A DNA stretch of 37,519 nucleotides from an uncultured Syntrophobacterales bacterium. GTDB lineage: Bacteria; Desulfobacterota; Syntrophia; Syntrophales; UBA5619. Shown one piece after another: positions 17,365-25,616 of the stretch (position 1 is the first letter of the stretch; every line of letters begins with the position of its first letter). Under the pieces are notes generated by a model, which did not search any database, was not told the origin of the DNA, and worked only from the letters and a program-made list of their open reading frames with translations. The stretch covers positions 1 to 37,519 of the forward strand of contig CAIYSL010000129.1 in assembly GCA_903928915.1 (NCBI GenBank), in the 5' to 3' direction. Both the position numbers and the translations under genes were made by a program.

Positions 17365-17854
17365 GCGCGCCCCCTCCGATCATCTCCCGGGCAAAGGCCC
17401 GTTTCCGCTCACCCTCCCCCTCCCCGTCGCTCAGGGCCAGGGCGCCGGAGAGGCATGCCGCGACGCAGCGCGGGACCGCGTCGTCGGGACAGAGGTTGCA
17501 CTTCGTCATGCATTCGTCCGTTCCGTCCGGCGCGACCGCACCGAAGGGGCAGACGAGCCGGCAGCTTCCGCACCCCACGCAGGTATCGGGCCGGTGACGG
17601 ACGGCGCCCGTGACCCCGTCCCGGACGATGCTCCCGCTGATGCAGGCCTCCGCGCAGGGGGGGTGGGTGCAGTGGCGGCAGCGGACCGGCCAGGGGGTCC
17701 CCGCGGCGAGGGTCATCGCGAGCCGCCGCGGCGGTCGCGACTCCGCTGCGAGCTCGCGCGGGTCATCGATCCCCAGCGCCTCGAGCCCGCAGGCCAGCAC
17801 GCAGGAGTGGCACAGCAGACAGCGTTCCGGTCGAAAGAGGAGGCGGCGTTTCAT
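17357..17854 (-). CDS. CooF-like ferredoxin with four 4Fe-4S sites
   Basis: A 165-residue polyferredoxin. The cysteine groups are 12/15/18/22, 59/62/67/71 (CRHCTHPPCAEAC), 92/95/98/102 (CVGCGSCRLVCP) and 119/122/130/134, with one extra Cys at 115. This is the four-cluster layout of the CooF/HycB/DmsB class, electron carriers that dock on a catalytic subunit. Its ATG overlaps the AOR-1 stop (ATGA, 17851-17854), and its end overlaps the CooS-like start by 8 bases. In CO-dehydrogenase operons CooF also directly precedes CooS. It likely relays electrons between AOR-1 and the CooS-like protein. A much longer ORF in this frame crosses AOR-1 and is spurious. Confidence 0.88.
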   Translation of the reverse strand: MKRRLLFRPERCLLCHSCVLACGLEALGIDDPRELAAESRPPRRLAMTLAAGTPWPVRCRHCTHPPCAEACISGSIVRDGVTGAVRHRPDTCVGCGSCRLVCPFGAVAPDGTDECMTKCNLCPDDAVPRCVAACLSGALALSDGEGEGERKRAFAREMIGGGAHG

Positions 17855-19749
17855 GACCCGATCCCCTCGAGCCCCAGCTCCCGGAGTTTCTCCGGCGTGG
17901 GACAGCCGGTGGACCTGTCCCACCCCCGGGCCGCGTAGTAATCGTCCAGGAGCAGCTCGTAGTCGCCGCGGTCGAGATGGCCGCCCGCGCCCGGACCGTC
18001 GGGGAGCGCCTCGTCGAAGAACCGCGCCGGTGGCCGGTCCTCCGCGCGGCCGAACCCCTCCCGGCAGTTGAACAGTTTCTCCAGGTTGTACACCCGCTCG
18101 CCGCACGCGAGCAGCTCCTCCTGGGTGACCGGCAGCCCCGTGGCCGCCCGGTACGCCTCGGTCACCAGCTCCAGCCCCCGCCTGATCAGCATCGAGAAGG
18201 TGCGCGACCGGTACCAGGCGAAGATGCACAGCCCCATCAGGTTCGCCACGGTGATCCAGTTTTCGCTCCAGGCGACCAGCTTCCCCTTGCCCTCCCGGGC
18301 CTTGACGTCGCTCACCGCGGCGGTGTCGAAGTACTTCAGCCCCTCCTCGGGGGTGATGAATTCGTCGATGTAGGGGAACCCCCGGAGGTGGCAGGAGCCG
18401 CGCGTGGCCACGCCGAAGGTGAGGGCGCGGGTCACCATGCTCCGCGGGTCGCTGGCATCGACCTCCTGCCCCTTGATGTGGATGGCGTAGTACCCGGCGT
18501 TCAGGCGCTGCCCCATGACCCGCGTCCCTTCGGCGAGCAGGTCGCCGAACCCCTGGCGGTGGACGATCTTCTCGATCAGCCGCAGGAACGCCTCGCCGTT
18601 TCCGAACGCGAGCTCCTCGCCGTCGGTGTCCTCCTTCTTCAGGATCCCCCGCTCGGTGAGCTCCATGGCCATGCTGATCGCCGAGGCCGCGCCGTGCTCG
18701 TCGATTCCGTATTCGTCGCAGAGGTAGTGCGCCTGGAGGATGAAGTCGGGGTCGATGATGTAGGGCTTGGCGCCCAGGGCGTTGATCGTCTCGTACTCGG
18801 GGCCTTTCATGTACCGGAGGCCGCCGCTGCCGTCGGCGATGGCGGAATAGCGGCGGCAGCGCACCATGCACCCCATGCACCCCATCGCCTTCACCAGGTA
18901 CTTCTCCCGGAACACCTCGCCGCTGATCTTCTCCCACTCGGGGATCGTCGCCTGCTGGAAGTTCCGGGCGCCCCAGATCCCCAGCTTCTGGCGGTGGGCC
19001 ACGAGATTGGGGGTGCCCAGCCGGCGCAAGGTCTCGGTCCAGACCTCCCCTTCGATCGTCTTGCGGTAGGCGTCGATTGCCTCCTTGAACCGTTCGGGGT
19101 CGGCGATCTTCACGTCCTGGGAGCCGCGCACGACCACGGCCTTGAGGTTCTTCGACCCCATCACGGCGCCCATCCCGGTCCTGGCGCCGACCCCCTCTTC
19201 GTCCGTGACGATGCAGGCGTACCGGACCAGGTTCTCCCCGCCCGGGCCGATGGCGCAGATGTGAATGTCCTCGTCGCCGATCTCCGCTTTGAGCGCCTCG
19301 GAGGTGGCGTGGATCCGTTTCCCCCAGATGTGCTCGGCCGGCCGCAGCTCGGCCTTGCCGTCGCAGACCCAGAGGTAGACCGGTTTCGGGGACCTGCCCG
19401 TGACCACGATGGCGTCGAACCCGGCGTACTTCATCTCCGGCGCCCAGTACCCACCCGAGCTGGCGTCGCCGATCCCCCCGGTCATCGGGGACTTGGCAGA
19501 GACGATCAGCCGGCTGGCCGACGGGAGCGGAGTCCCGCTCAAGGGGCCTGCGGCGAACACGATGATGTTGCCCGGCGCGAGGGGATCGGTCCCCGGCCGG
19601 AGCCCTTCGGCGAGGATCCGGGCGCTGAACCCCCGGCCCCCGATGTACTTCAGGGCGAACTCCCGCTCCAGGGGCTTGGCCCGGAGCGTCCCGCCCGTCA
19701 GGTCTACGTACAGCAGCTTTCCCGCATATCCGCCTGGTAACATCCCCAT
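17851..19749 (-). CDS. Aldehyde:ferredoxin oxidoreductase family protein (AOR-1)
   Basis: A 632-residue tungsten-bispterin enzyme of the AOR family, normal in length. Cys291, Cys294, Cys298 (GCMGCMVRC) and Cys508 (MGLCIF) match the four ligands of the 4Fe-4S cluster next to the pterins. GPEYET (316-321) and the first pterin loop DEYGID (345-350, consensus DxxGLD) are conserved. The second loop reads NLMGLC (503-508), with Asn where DxxGLC has Asp. Early family segments VDLTGG and GGRGFSARIL are typical. It oxidises an aldehyde to an acid with ferredoxin, or runs the reverse acid reduction. Other members (for example BamB) act on different substrates, so the substrate is open. It lies between two polyferredoxins, 3 bases after one and overlapping the other by 4. 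Confidence 0.92.
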   Translation of the reverse strand: MGMLPGGYAGKLLYVDLTGGTLRAKPLEREFALKYIGGRGFSARILAEGLRPGTDPLAPGNIIVFAAGPLSGTPLPSASRLIVSAKSPMTGGIGDASSGGYWAPEMKYAGFDAIVVTGRSPKPVYLWVCDGKAELRPAEHIWGKRIHATSEALKAEIGDEDIHICAIGPGGENLVRYACIVTDEEGVGARTGMGAVMGSKNLKAVVVRGSQDVKIADPERFKEAIDAYRKTIEGEVWTETLRRLGTPNLVAHRQKLGIWGARNFQQATIPEWEKISGEVFREKYLVKAMGCMGCMVRCRRYSAIADGSGGLRYMKGPEYETINALGAKPYIIDPDFILQAHYLCDEYGIDEHGAASAISMAMELTERGILKKEDTDGEELAFGNGEAFLRLIEKIVHRQGFGDLLAEGTRVMGQRLNAGYYAIHIKGQEVDASDPRSMVTRALTFGVATRGSCHLRGFPYIDEFITPEEGLKYFDTAAVSDVKAREGKGKLVAWSENWITVANLMGLCIFAWYRSRTFSMLIRRGLELVTEAYRAATGLPVTQEELLACGERVYNLEKLFNCREGFGRAEDRPPARFFDEALPDGPGAGGHLDRGDYELLLDDYYAARGWDRSTGCPTPEKLRELGLEGIGS

Positions 19750-19752
19750 CGA

Positions 19753-20295
19753 TCAACCTCTTCCCGTCTTTGTTTCCGTTTGTCGCTTTCGTTCCTCTTC
19801 CGCCGGCGGTTCTCCCACACTGACCAGCGAGCGGGCGAAGCTCCGCATCTTCCTGCGGGAAACGACCTCCGCATCGGTCAGCCTGAGCACCCGGGCGGGG
19901 CAGTAGGCCACGCACTGGGGGTCCCCCCCGCAGAGGTCGCACTTGGACGCGGTCCCCTCCACCGGGTCGAGGGTGACGGCGCCGGCCGGGCAGACGCTCA
20001 CGCACATGGAGCAGCCGATGCAGACGTCGCCCGCGCAGAGGACCATCCCATCCGGTTCGGCGCGGTGCAGGGCGCCCGTCGGGCAGATGTTCATGCAGGG
20101 GGCGTCGGCGCAGTTCAGACACGCGACCGGGATGTCCGCCCCCTTGCCGAGCGAGACGATCTTGATTCTCGCCCGCCGGGGGTTGCCGACCTTATGGTGA
20201 TGGAAGGCGCAGATCAGCTCGCACATCCGGCAGCGGCTGCACTGCGCCTCCGGGTCCTCGCGGTTCTCGAAATATCCGACACGTTGCTTGGTCAT
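19753..20295 (-). CDS. Polyferredoxin (AorA/BamC/CooF-like), four 4Fe-4S sites
   Basis: A 180-residue ferredoxin-type protein with cysteine groups at 19/22/25/29, 59/62/67/71 (CLNCADAPCMNIC), 92/95/98/102 (CIGCSMCVSVCP) and 119/122/128/132. It sits between AOR-2 (7 bases upstream) and AOR-1 (3 bases downstream), so it may serve either enzyme as electron acceptor. Proteins of this type accompany tungsten AORs (AorA) and class II benzoyl-CoA reductase (BamC). The C-terminal ~30 residues are charged (EEERKRQTETKTGRG) and probably flexible. The start at 20295 has GAGGAGA a few bases upstream. No signal peptide or membrane helix is seen, so it is cytoplasmic. Confidence 0.88.
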   Translation of the reverse strand: MTKQRVGYFENREDPEAQCSRCRMCELICAFHHHKVGNPRRARIKIVSLGKGADIPVACLNCADAPCMNICPTGALHRAEPDGMVLCAGDVCIGCSMCVSVCPAGAVTLDPVEGTASKCDLCGGDPQCVAYCPARVLRLTDAEVVSRRKMRSFARSLVSVGEPPAEEERKRQTETKTGRG

Positions 20296-20302
20296 CTTCT
20301 CC

Positions 20303-22153
20303 TCACAGGTTCAGCTCTTTCAGTTTGGCGGCGCTGGGACGGCCCGTGGTCCGGTCCCAGTCGCGCACCGCATAGTACTCCGCGAGCATCGGCTCCAGGT
20401 CCACGACCCGGCCTGCGCTCGGTCCGTCGGCCAAGGGCTCGTGGAGGGCCCGCCAGGGGAGGGTGTCGTCGGCCGGGGTGAGCCCTTCCCGCAGGTTGAA
20501 CAGCCGCTCCAGGTTGACCTTCCGCTCCCCGACCCGCATCAGCTCCTCTTTCGTCCATTCCCGCCCGGTGACGGCCCGGAGGATGCCCACCTGGTTCCTG
20601 GTCAGCCCCAGCTTCTGGCGGGTCACGGTCTTGCACATCTCCAGGCAGTCGGCGATGGCGCGGATGTGCTCGGAGTAGGCGACCCCTCTGCCCTTTCCCG
20701 CCGTGCTGAACCGGTCCGTCATCGTCTCGGGGAGCCCCGCCTCCTCGCGGGTCTCCTCGGGGATGTCGCCGAACTCCCAGGAGGCGTAGGCGCGCATGTG
20801 GTCGGCGCCCCGGGCGGAGACGGCATACCCCAGGGCCCATCCCTGGTAGGCCCGGGGGTCGACGGTGGAGATCTCCAGCCCCTTGACGTGGTAGGCGAAC
20901 CGGTCGCTTTCGTGGCCGAATTGCTCGGCCATTCGCTTCACCCCCTGGCCGAGGATCCGCCCGATCCCCTCGTCGTTGGCGATCATGTCGATCAGCCGGA
21001 GGATCACGTCGCCTGCGCCCCACTTCAGCTCCAGCCCGCCCGTGTCCTTTGCGGTGATGATCCCCTTCTGCCAGCACTCCATGGCGAAGGCGATGGAGAC
21101 CCCCACCGAGATCTCGTCGAGGCTGTGCTTGTCGCAGAGGTTGTGGGCGACCAGGACCACCTCGGGGTCGGCGTTCCCGACCCGGGTGCCGAAGCACTGC
21201 ACCGTGGAATTCTCGATCGCCTCGGTCCACTCGCCCGCGAATGGGCCCTCCTTGATCAGGTACTTGCGCCAGCAGGGCAGGGGGCAGCAGCCGCAGGCGC
21301 TGGATCCGACGCTGTAGCGGTCTTTATAGTTGTCCCCCTCGATGGTGTCGAACTTGTCGAACACCCCGCGCTGCCAGTTGTAGGCCCCCACCCCTCCCAT
21401 CTTCTGGTACAGGGTCGTCCCCTTGGGGGAGCCGATGTTCCGGTACCGGGCGTAGTGGTACTCGCCCGTCAGCATCTCGATCAGCCGCTTCGCTTCGCTC
21501 AGCAGCGTTTCGGGGTCGGCGATCTTGACCCCCCCGTGTCCCCGGACCGCGACGGCCTTGAGGTTCTTCGACCCCATCACCGCCCCGGTGCCGCCCCTGC
21601 CGCCGGCGTGGACCTTCTCCCCGATCACGCAGGTGAGGGGGACGAGGTTCTCCCCGGCCCGGCCGATGCAGGCCACCCGCAGGTCGGGATCGCCGCTGCG
21701 GTCCTGGAGGATCGCCTCGGTCTCCCAGGTGTCCTTGCCCCAGAGGTCGGCGGCCGGGAGGATCTCGACCCTGCCGTCCCGCACCAGGAGATAGCAGGGC
21801 TTTGCCGCTTTACCCGTGATGGCCAGGGCGTCGAACCCCGCCCATTTGAGCTCCGCCCCCCAGAGCCCCCCGGCGTTCCCCGACACGATGCAGCCGGTGG
21901 CGGGGGATTTTGCCCCCACCATCCAGCGGTTCGACGAGGGGACCAGGGTGCCGTTGACCGGCCCGTTGGCGAACACCAGGACATTGTCGGGTCCCAGCGG
22001 ATCGGCCCCGGCGGGGATCAGGTCGTACAGGAGCCGGGTGAGGAATCCGATCCCCCCCAGGTACTCCCGGATCAGCCCCTCGCCGGGCTCCTCGTAGGCG
22101 ACCCTGCCGTTCGTGAGATCGACGATCGCGATCCTTCCCGCATACCCGTACAT
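20303..22153 (-). CDS. Divergent AOR-family tungsten oxidoreductase (AOR-2)
   Basis: A 616-residue AOR-family protein starting at MYGYAGRIAIVDLTNG; a longer frame adds 12 non-homologous residues. The cluster ligands are present: Cys287, Cys290, Cys294 (CGCCPLPC) and Cys507 (DCLEMC). GTGAVMGSKNLKAVAVRG is the family pterin segment. Yet key loops differ from classical AORs: DKHSLD (341-346) replaces DxxGLD, DCLEMC (502-507) replaces DxxGLC, and no GPEYE motif is found where AOR-1 has one. The family includes enzymes that do not oxidise free aldehydes (such as BamB), so AOR-2 may act on another substrate or in the reductive direction. It is 7 bases from the small Fe-S gene upstream and 7 from the ferredoxin downstream, so all three are cotranscribed. 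Confidence 0.88.
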   Translation of the reverse strand: MYGYAGRIAIVDLTNGRVAYEEPGEGLIREYLGGIGFLTRLLYDLIPAGADPLGPDNVLVFANGPVNGTLVPSSNRWMVGAKSPATGCIVSGNAGGLWGAELKWAGFDALAITGKAAKPCYLLVRDGRVEILPAADLWGKDTWETEAILQDRSGDPDLRVACIGRAGENLVPLTCVIGEKVHAGGRGGTGAVMGSKNLKAVAVRGHGGVKIADPETLLSEAKRLIEMLTGEYHYARYRNIGSPKGTTLYQKMGGVGAYNWQRGVFDKFDTIEGDNYKDRYSVGSSACGCCPLPCWRKYLIKEGPFAGEWTEAIENSTVQCFGTRVGNADPEVVLVAHNLCDKHSLDEISVGVSIAFAMECWQKGIITAKDTGGLELKWGAGDVILRLIDMIANDEGIGRILGQGVKRMAEQFGHESDRFAYHVKGLEISTVDPRAYQGWALGYAVSARGADHMRAYASWEFGDIPEETREEAGLPETMTDRFSTAGKGRGVAYSEHIRAIADCLEMCKTVTRQKLGLTRNQVGILRAVTGREWTKEELMRVGERKVNLERLFNLREGLTPADDTLPWRALHEPLADGPSAGRVVDLEPMLAEYYAVRDWDRTTGRPSAAKLKELNL

Positions 22154-22160
22154 GGCCCTG

Positions 22161-22487
22161 TCACCCTTTCTCCCGCGGTTGCGCGGCATCCCCGAACAGC
22201 GGCGCGGGGTACCATTTCTTCTCGGTCAGCATCCGCGTCGCCTCGGCACGGGGGACGAACTTGAGCGCCTTCTGGTTGCAGACCTCCAGGCACCGCTCCT
22301 GGCCGTCGGGGCAGTCGCAGCCCATCGACAGCGTCACCGTCGGGGTGCTGAGGTAGGGGTGGAGCCGGACCCTGATCAGGGAATCGTCCCGGCGACAGAG
22401 TCCCTTCTGGATCAGCGAGCAGGCCATCTCGCACAGCAGGCAGCCGCTGCAGTGCTCCGTGTCGAAAAATAGGATGTTCGCTTTCAT
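22161..22487 (-). CDS. Small Fe-S (ferredoxin-like) protein
   Basis: A 108-residue protein. Cys13/16/19/23 (CSGCLLCEMAC) form a complete 4Fe-4S motif. Cys57/59/66/70 (CDC...CLEVC) may complete a second site with non-standard C-x-C-x6-C-x3-C spacing. The N-terminus MKANILFFDTEHC resembles the short ferredoxin subunits next to AOR-family genes. The start at 22487 has GGGAGA upstream; the longer ORF is rejected because its extra N-terminus is shadow sequence of the cupin gene. It ends 7 bases before AOR-2, so it is likely that enzyme's dedicated electron-transfer partner. Confidence 0.8.
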   Translation of the reverse strand: MKANILFFDTEHCSGCLLCEMACSLIQKGLCRRDDSLIRVRLHPYLSTPTVTLSMGCDCPDGQERCLEVCNQKALKFVPRAEATRMLTEKKWYPAPLFGDAAQPREKG

Positions 22488-22506
22488 GTCGGTCTCCCGC
22501 CGCCCG

Positions 22507-22869
22507 TCAGTGCCCCGGCTCGGTGTCCGGCGGCGACTTGAGGATGATGGCGCGCAGCGGTTCCACGTGGATGTTGTAGGTGGCATGCCGCACCCCCCGG
22601 GGGACGTAGACCATGTCCCCGGGGACGATCTCCCGTTTCCCCGCCGCCGTCTCCGTCAGCCCCCGCCCGGACAGCACGAAGATCACCTCGCACTGGTCGG
22701 CATGGCTGTGCCAGTCGTGGGCCCCTCCGGGCGCGTACTCGGTGATCTTCATCATCACCCCGGGGTCCTGCGCCTCCGACCCCGGCCCGAGGAGGATCTT
22801 CGTCCTGCCCCACTGAACGTTCATCATCGGGACGTCGCAGTCGCTGATCACTATCACTTTGTCGTTCAT
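22507..22869 (-). CDS. Cupin-domain protein
   Basis: A 120-residue single-domain cupin with the complete metal set His54, His56, Glu61 (HSHADQCE) and His95 (GVRHATYNI), plus the REIVPGDMVYVPRG turn between the motifs. Small cupins of this kind are isomerases, decarboxylases, dioxygenases or binding proteins; nothing here fixes the activity. The chosen start (22869) has AAAGGA 5 bases upstream. It lies 19 bases before the small Fe-S gene and heads the compact AOR gene string, 139 bases after the tctC gene. Confidence 0.85.
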   Translation of the reverse strand: MNDKVIVISDCDVPMMNVQWGRTKILLGPGSEAQDPGVMMKITEYAPGGAHDWHSHADQCEVIFVLSGRGLTETAAGKREIVPGDMVYVPRGVRHATYNIHVEPLRAIILKSPPDTEPGH

Positions 22870-23008
22870 CGTCCTTTCCCTCTCTCCCGAGAACCCGTCG
22901 CGGCCCCGCGGCCGGTACAGCCTGTTTCGCCGCCGCGAAGCCGTACGGTCTTTCCGCTGTGTCAGCAAAGAGAGACCCTGGTGCGCCTCTCCCCTGAAGT
23001 TCCCCTGC

Positions 23009-23989
23009 TCACTTCGCCCCTTCTTTGATCAGCTGCCGGTAGATGCCGGCGACCATCGCCGACTCCGCCACCATGTGCTTCGCCAGCCCCTCGCCGCTCA
23101 AGTACTGGACCTCGTCGCCCGGACCTTCGATCATGTCGATAAAGGTCTTGTTCTCGCAAACCTTCTTCACCACATCCCGGAGCTTGTCCACGATGGGCTT
23201 CGGGGTCTTCGCCGGGGCCAGCAGTCCCACCCAGGCGTAGTATTCGGCATTGACGCCCAGCTCCTTGGCTGTGGGGACATCGGGCGCCGATTTCAGCCGC
23301 CGGGCGCTGACCACGGCCAGGGCCTTGATCTTACCGCCTCTGATCAGGGGAAGGGCCGTAGGCGGCGAGGGGAAATTGAAGTCCACGTGCTTGCTCACGA
23401 CGGCCGTCAGGGCGGGGCCTCCCCCCCCGGACGGGACATGGCGGAACTTCATTCCCGAGGCCTTCTCGAAAATGATCCCCGGCAGATGACTCATCCCGTA
23501 GAGGCCGCCGGAGCTGTACGCCAGCTGGCCGGGCCGGGCCTTGGCATCGGCGAGAAAATCGGCCAGGTTCTTGTAGGGTGCGGCCGCGTTCACGACGATG
23601 AACATCGGGCTCATGGTGAACGCTCCGAGGGGCACGAAGTCGCTGTAGGAAAATGCGGGCTTGCGGCCGTTGGCGATTTCCCATTCCAGCGGATTGGGGA
23701 TGTTGACCGACCCCACGGTCAGCGTGTACCCGTCGGGTGCCGCCTGAGCGCCTGCGGTCGCGCCGATCATACCCGTGGCGCCGGGTTTGTTGACCACGAC
23801 CACGGGCTGGCCGAGGATCTTGTCGGCCACGGCGGCGAAGGCCCGGGCCTGGATGTCCAGGGAGCCGCCCGGCGGCATGGGGTTGATCAGGGTGATGGGT
23901 TTGGTCGGGTAATCAGCGGCAAACGAACCGCCCGCCGCGCCCAGCGACAGGGCTGCCAGGACGCACAGAAACAGCATTGCCTTTTTCAT
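23009..23989 (-). CDS. tctC: Tripartite tricarboxylate transporter receptor (TctC/Bug family), set 1
   Basis: A 326-residue periplasmic binding protein. The start at 23989 (MKKAMLFLCVLAALSL) gives a clean signal peptide cleaved at about AADYP, with GAGGAGAGGAT just upstream. A start 17 codons earlier would bury the signal. Family features are DYPTKPITLINPMPPGG, ILGQPVVVVNKPGATG, GGLYGMSHLPG and a C-terminal YLSGEGLAKHMVAES. It captures a carboxylate in the periplasm for the TctA/TctB pair encoded directly upstream. It is a paralog of the receptor at 33585-34571 (shared PGGxxxxxARAFAxVAxKxLGQPVVVxNKxGA), so the two transporters may recognise related acids. Confidence 0.92.
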   Translation of the reverse strand: MKKAMLFLCVLAALSLGAAGGSFAADYPTKPITLINPMPPGGSLDIQARAFAAVADKILGQPVVVVNKPGATGMIGATAGAQAAPDGYTLTVGSVNIPNPLEWEIANGRKPAFSYSDFVPLGAFTMSPMFIVVNAAAPYKNLADFLADAKARPGQLAYSSGGLYGMSHLPGIIFEKASGMKFRHVPSGGGGPALTAVVSKHVDFNFPSPPTALPLIRGGKIKALAVVSARRLKSAPDVPTAKELGVNAEYYAWVGLLAPAKTPKPIVDKLRDVVKKVCENKTFIDMIEGPGDEVQYLSGEGLAKHMVAESAMVAGIYRQLIKEGAK

Positions 23990-24061
23990 ACGGAATCCTC
24001 TCCTCCTCAGTGAATTGTCGTGCATGGTTTGTTGGTTCATGGATCTCCTCCGTCGGTTTCT

Positions 24062-25570
24062 CTACTCTTCCTCGAGCGCCTTCTCCCAGGCCTTCTGGGG
24101 TCTCACGGACCTGTAGACATTCCAGAGGAGCAACAGGAACGACAGCACCAGCAGCGTGAGGGCGATGGGACTGTCGAGAAAGATCACAAAAGAACCGCCG
24201 CTCCGCATCAGTGACCAGCGAAAGGCGTTTTCGAGGCTCGGCCCGATGATCATGGCCAGAATGAAGGGCGCGATATCGAATTCGAGCCTGCGGAACGTAT
24301 ACCCCAGAACCCCCGCGGCCAGGAGGATCAGCAGTTCGACGGCGCTCGAATTGACCGAATAGGTTCCCACCAGACAGACCAGCAGGATCAGCGGAAACAG
24401 GATGCGGAACGGGACCCTGAGCAGATTGACGAACACGCCGACCATCGGCAGATTGAGGATGATCAGGATCACGTTCCCGATGTACATGCTGGCGATCAGG
24501 CTCCAGAACACCTGGGGCTGCTCAGAGATGAACAGCGGACCCGGCCGGATGCCGTGGATCAGAAGCGCGACCATCATCACCGCCGTGGCCGGTCCCGTGG
24601 GGATGCCCAGCCCCAGAAAGGGGATCATGGCGCTTTGCGAGGCCGCGTTGTTGGCGGTCTCCGGTCCGGCGACGCCTTCGATGCGGCCGGTCCCGAATTC
24701 TTCCGGCCGTTTCGCGAGCCGTTTTTCCAGCGTGTAACTGGCAAAGCTCGACAGGACATGGGCTGATCCCGGCAGAAGGCCGATGAAGAACCCGATGCCG
24801 GTCCCGCGGAAGATAGGCCCCCATGCGGCCTGCAGTTCTTTCCGGGTGGGCAGGAGCTCCCGAAGTCTGACATTCTGGATGGTGCGCACGAGGCTCCCTT
24901 CGGTGGAGGAGAGGATCTCCCCGATCCCGAAGGCCCCCATCGCGATGGGGATGAAGCCGATGCCGTCGTACAGGTCTTTGATGTTGTGGGTGAACCGCAT
25001 GGCCCCGGTGAGAGGATCCATCCCGACCGTGCCGATCAGCAGGCCCAGGAGGATCATCGGAACGGTCTTGAAAAAGGAGCCCTTGCCCAGGGAACCCAGG
25101 AGCATGAAGGCGATGAGCAGCACGGCGAACATCTCCGGCGGTCCGAACTTCACCGCGAAATTTGCCAGGACCGGGGCCAGAAACATCAGCCCTGCTATTC
25201 CCAGGGTGCCGCCGATCCAGGAACCCCAGGCGGCGATGAACAGGGCCGCGCCGCCGCGGCCTTTCTGGGCCATCTGATAGCCGTCGAGGCAGGTGATCAC
25301 GGAGGCCGACTCTCCCGGGATGTTCATCAGGATCGATGTGGTCGATCCGCCGTACATGGCCCCGTAGTAGATCCCGGAGAGCATGATGATGGCCCCGGTC
25401 GCATCCATCCCGAAGGTGGCCGGGATGAGAAGCGCGATTCCCGCCAGGGGGCCGATGCCGGGCAGAACCCCGACCATCGTCCCCCAGAGACAGCCGATAA
25501 AACAGAGATAGAGGTTCTTGAGACTCAGCGCGATGCGAAACCCGTCCAGCAGATTGTTGAAAAGGTCCAT
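24062..25570 (-). CDS. tctA: Tripartite tricarboxylate transporter large permease (TctA family), set 1
   Basis: A 502-residue polytopic membrane protein with about 10-12 helices. Signature stretches are VGVLPGIGPLAGIALLIP, GAMYGGSTTSILMNIPGE, and GPETANNAASQSAMIPFLGL with IPTGPATAVMM. It forms the ion-coupled translocation pathway of the Tct system with the small TctB protein 46 bases upstream. It is strikingly similar along its whole length to the plus-strand TctA at 30751-32265, indicating duplication. The start has AAGGAA eight bases upstream. Confidence 0.95.
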   Translation of the reverse strand: MDLFNNLLDGFRIALSLKNLYLCFIGCLWGTMVGVLPGIGPLAGIALLIPATFGMDATGAIIMLSGIYYGAMYGGSTTSILMNIPGESASVITCLDGYQMAQKGRGGAALFIAAWGSWIGGTLGIAGLMFLAPVLANFAVKFGPPEMFAVLLIAFMLLGSLGKGSFFKTVPMILLGLLIGTVGMDPLTGAMRFTHNIKDLYDGIGFIPIAMGAFGIGEILSSTEGSLVRTIQNVRLRELLPTRKELQAAWGPIFRGTGIGFFIGLLPGSAHVLSSFASYTLEKRLAKRPEEFGTGRIEGVAGPETANNAASQSAMIPFLGLGIPTGPATAVMMVALLIHGIRPGPLFISEQPQVFWSLIASMYIGNVILIILNLPMVGVFVNLLRVPFRILFPLILLVCLVGTYSVNSSAVELLILLAAGVLGYTFRRLEFDIAPFILAMIIGPSLENAFRWSLMRSGGSFVIFLDSPIALTLLVLSFLLLLWNVYRSVRPQKAWEKALEEE

Positions 25571-25616
25571 GGAAATTCCTTAACGCTCCCTCTGTGAAAA
25601 CTCATTCACCCCAAGG

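Noticed and set aside
17357-20122. A 921-codon minus-strand frame reading through AOR-1 into the CooF-like ferredoxin
   Set aside because: Only the last 165 codons are real. The upstream part is out of frame with AOR-1 and has shadow composition, so this is not a fusion protein.
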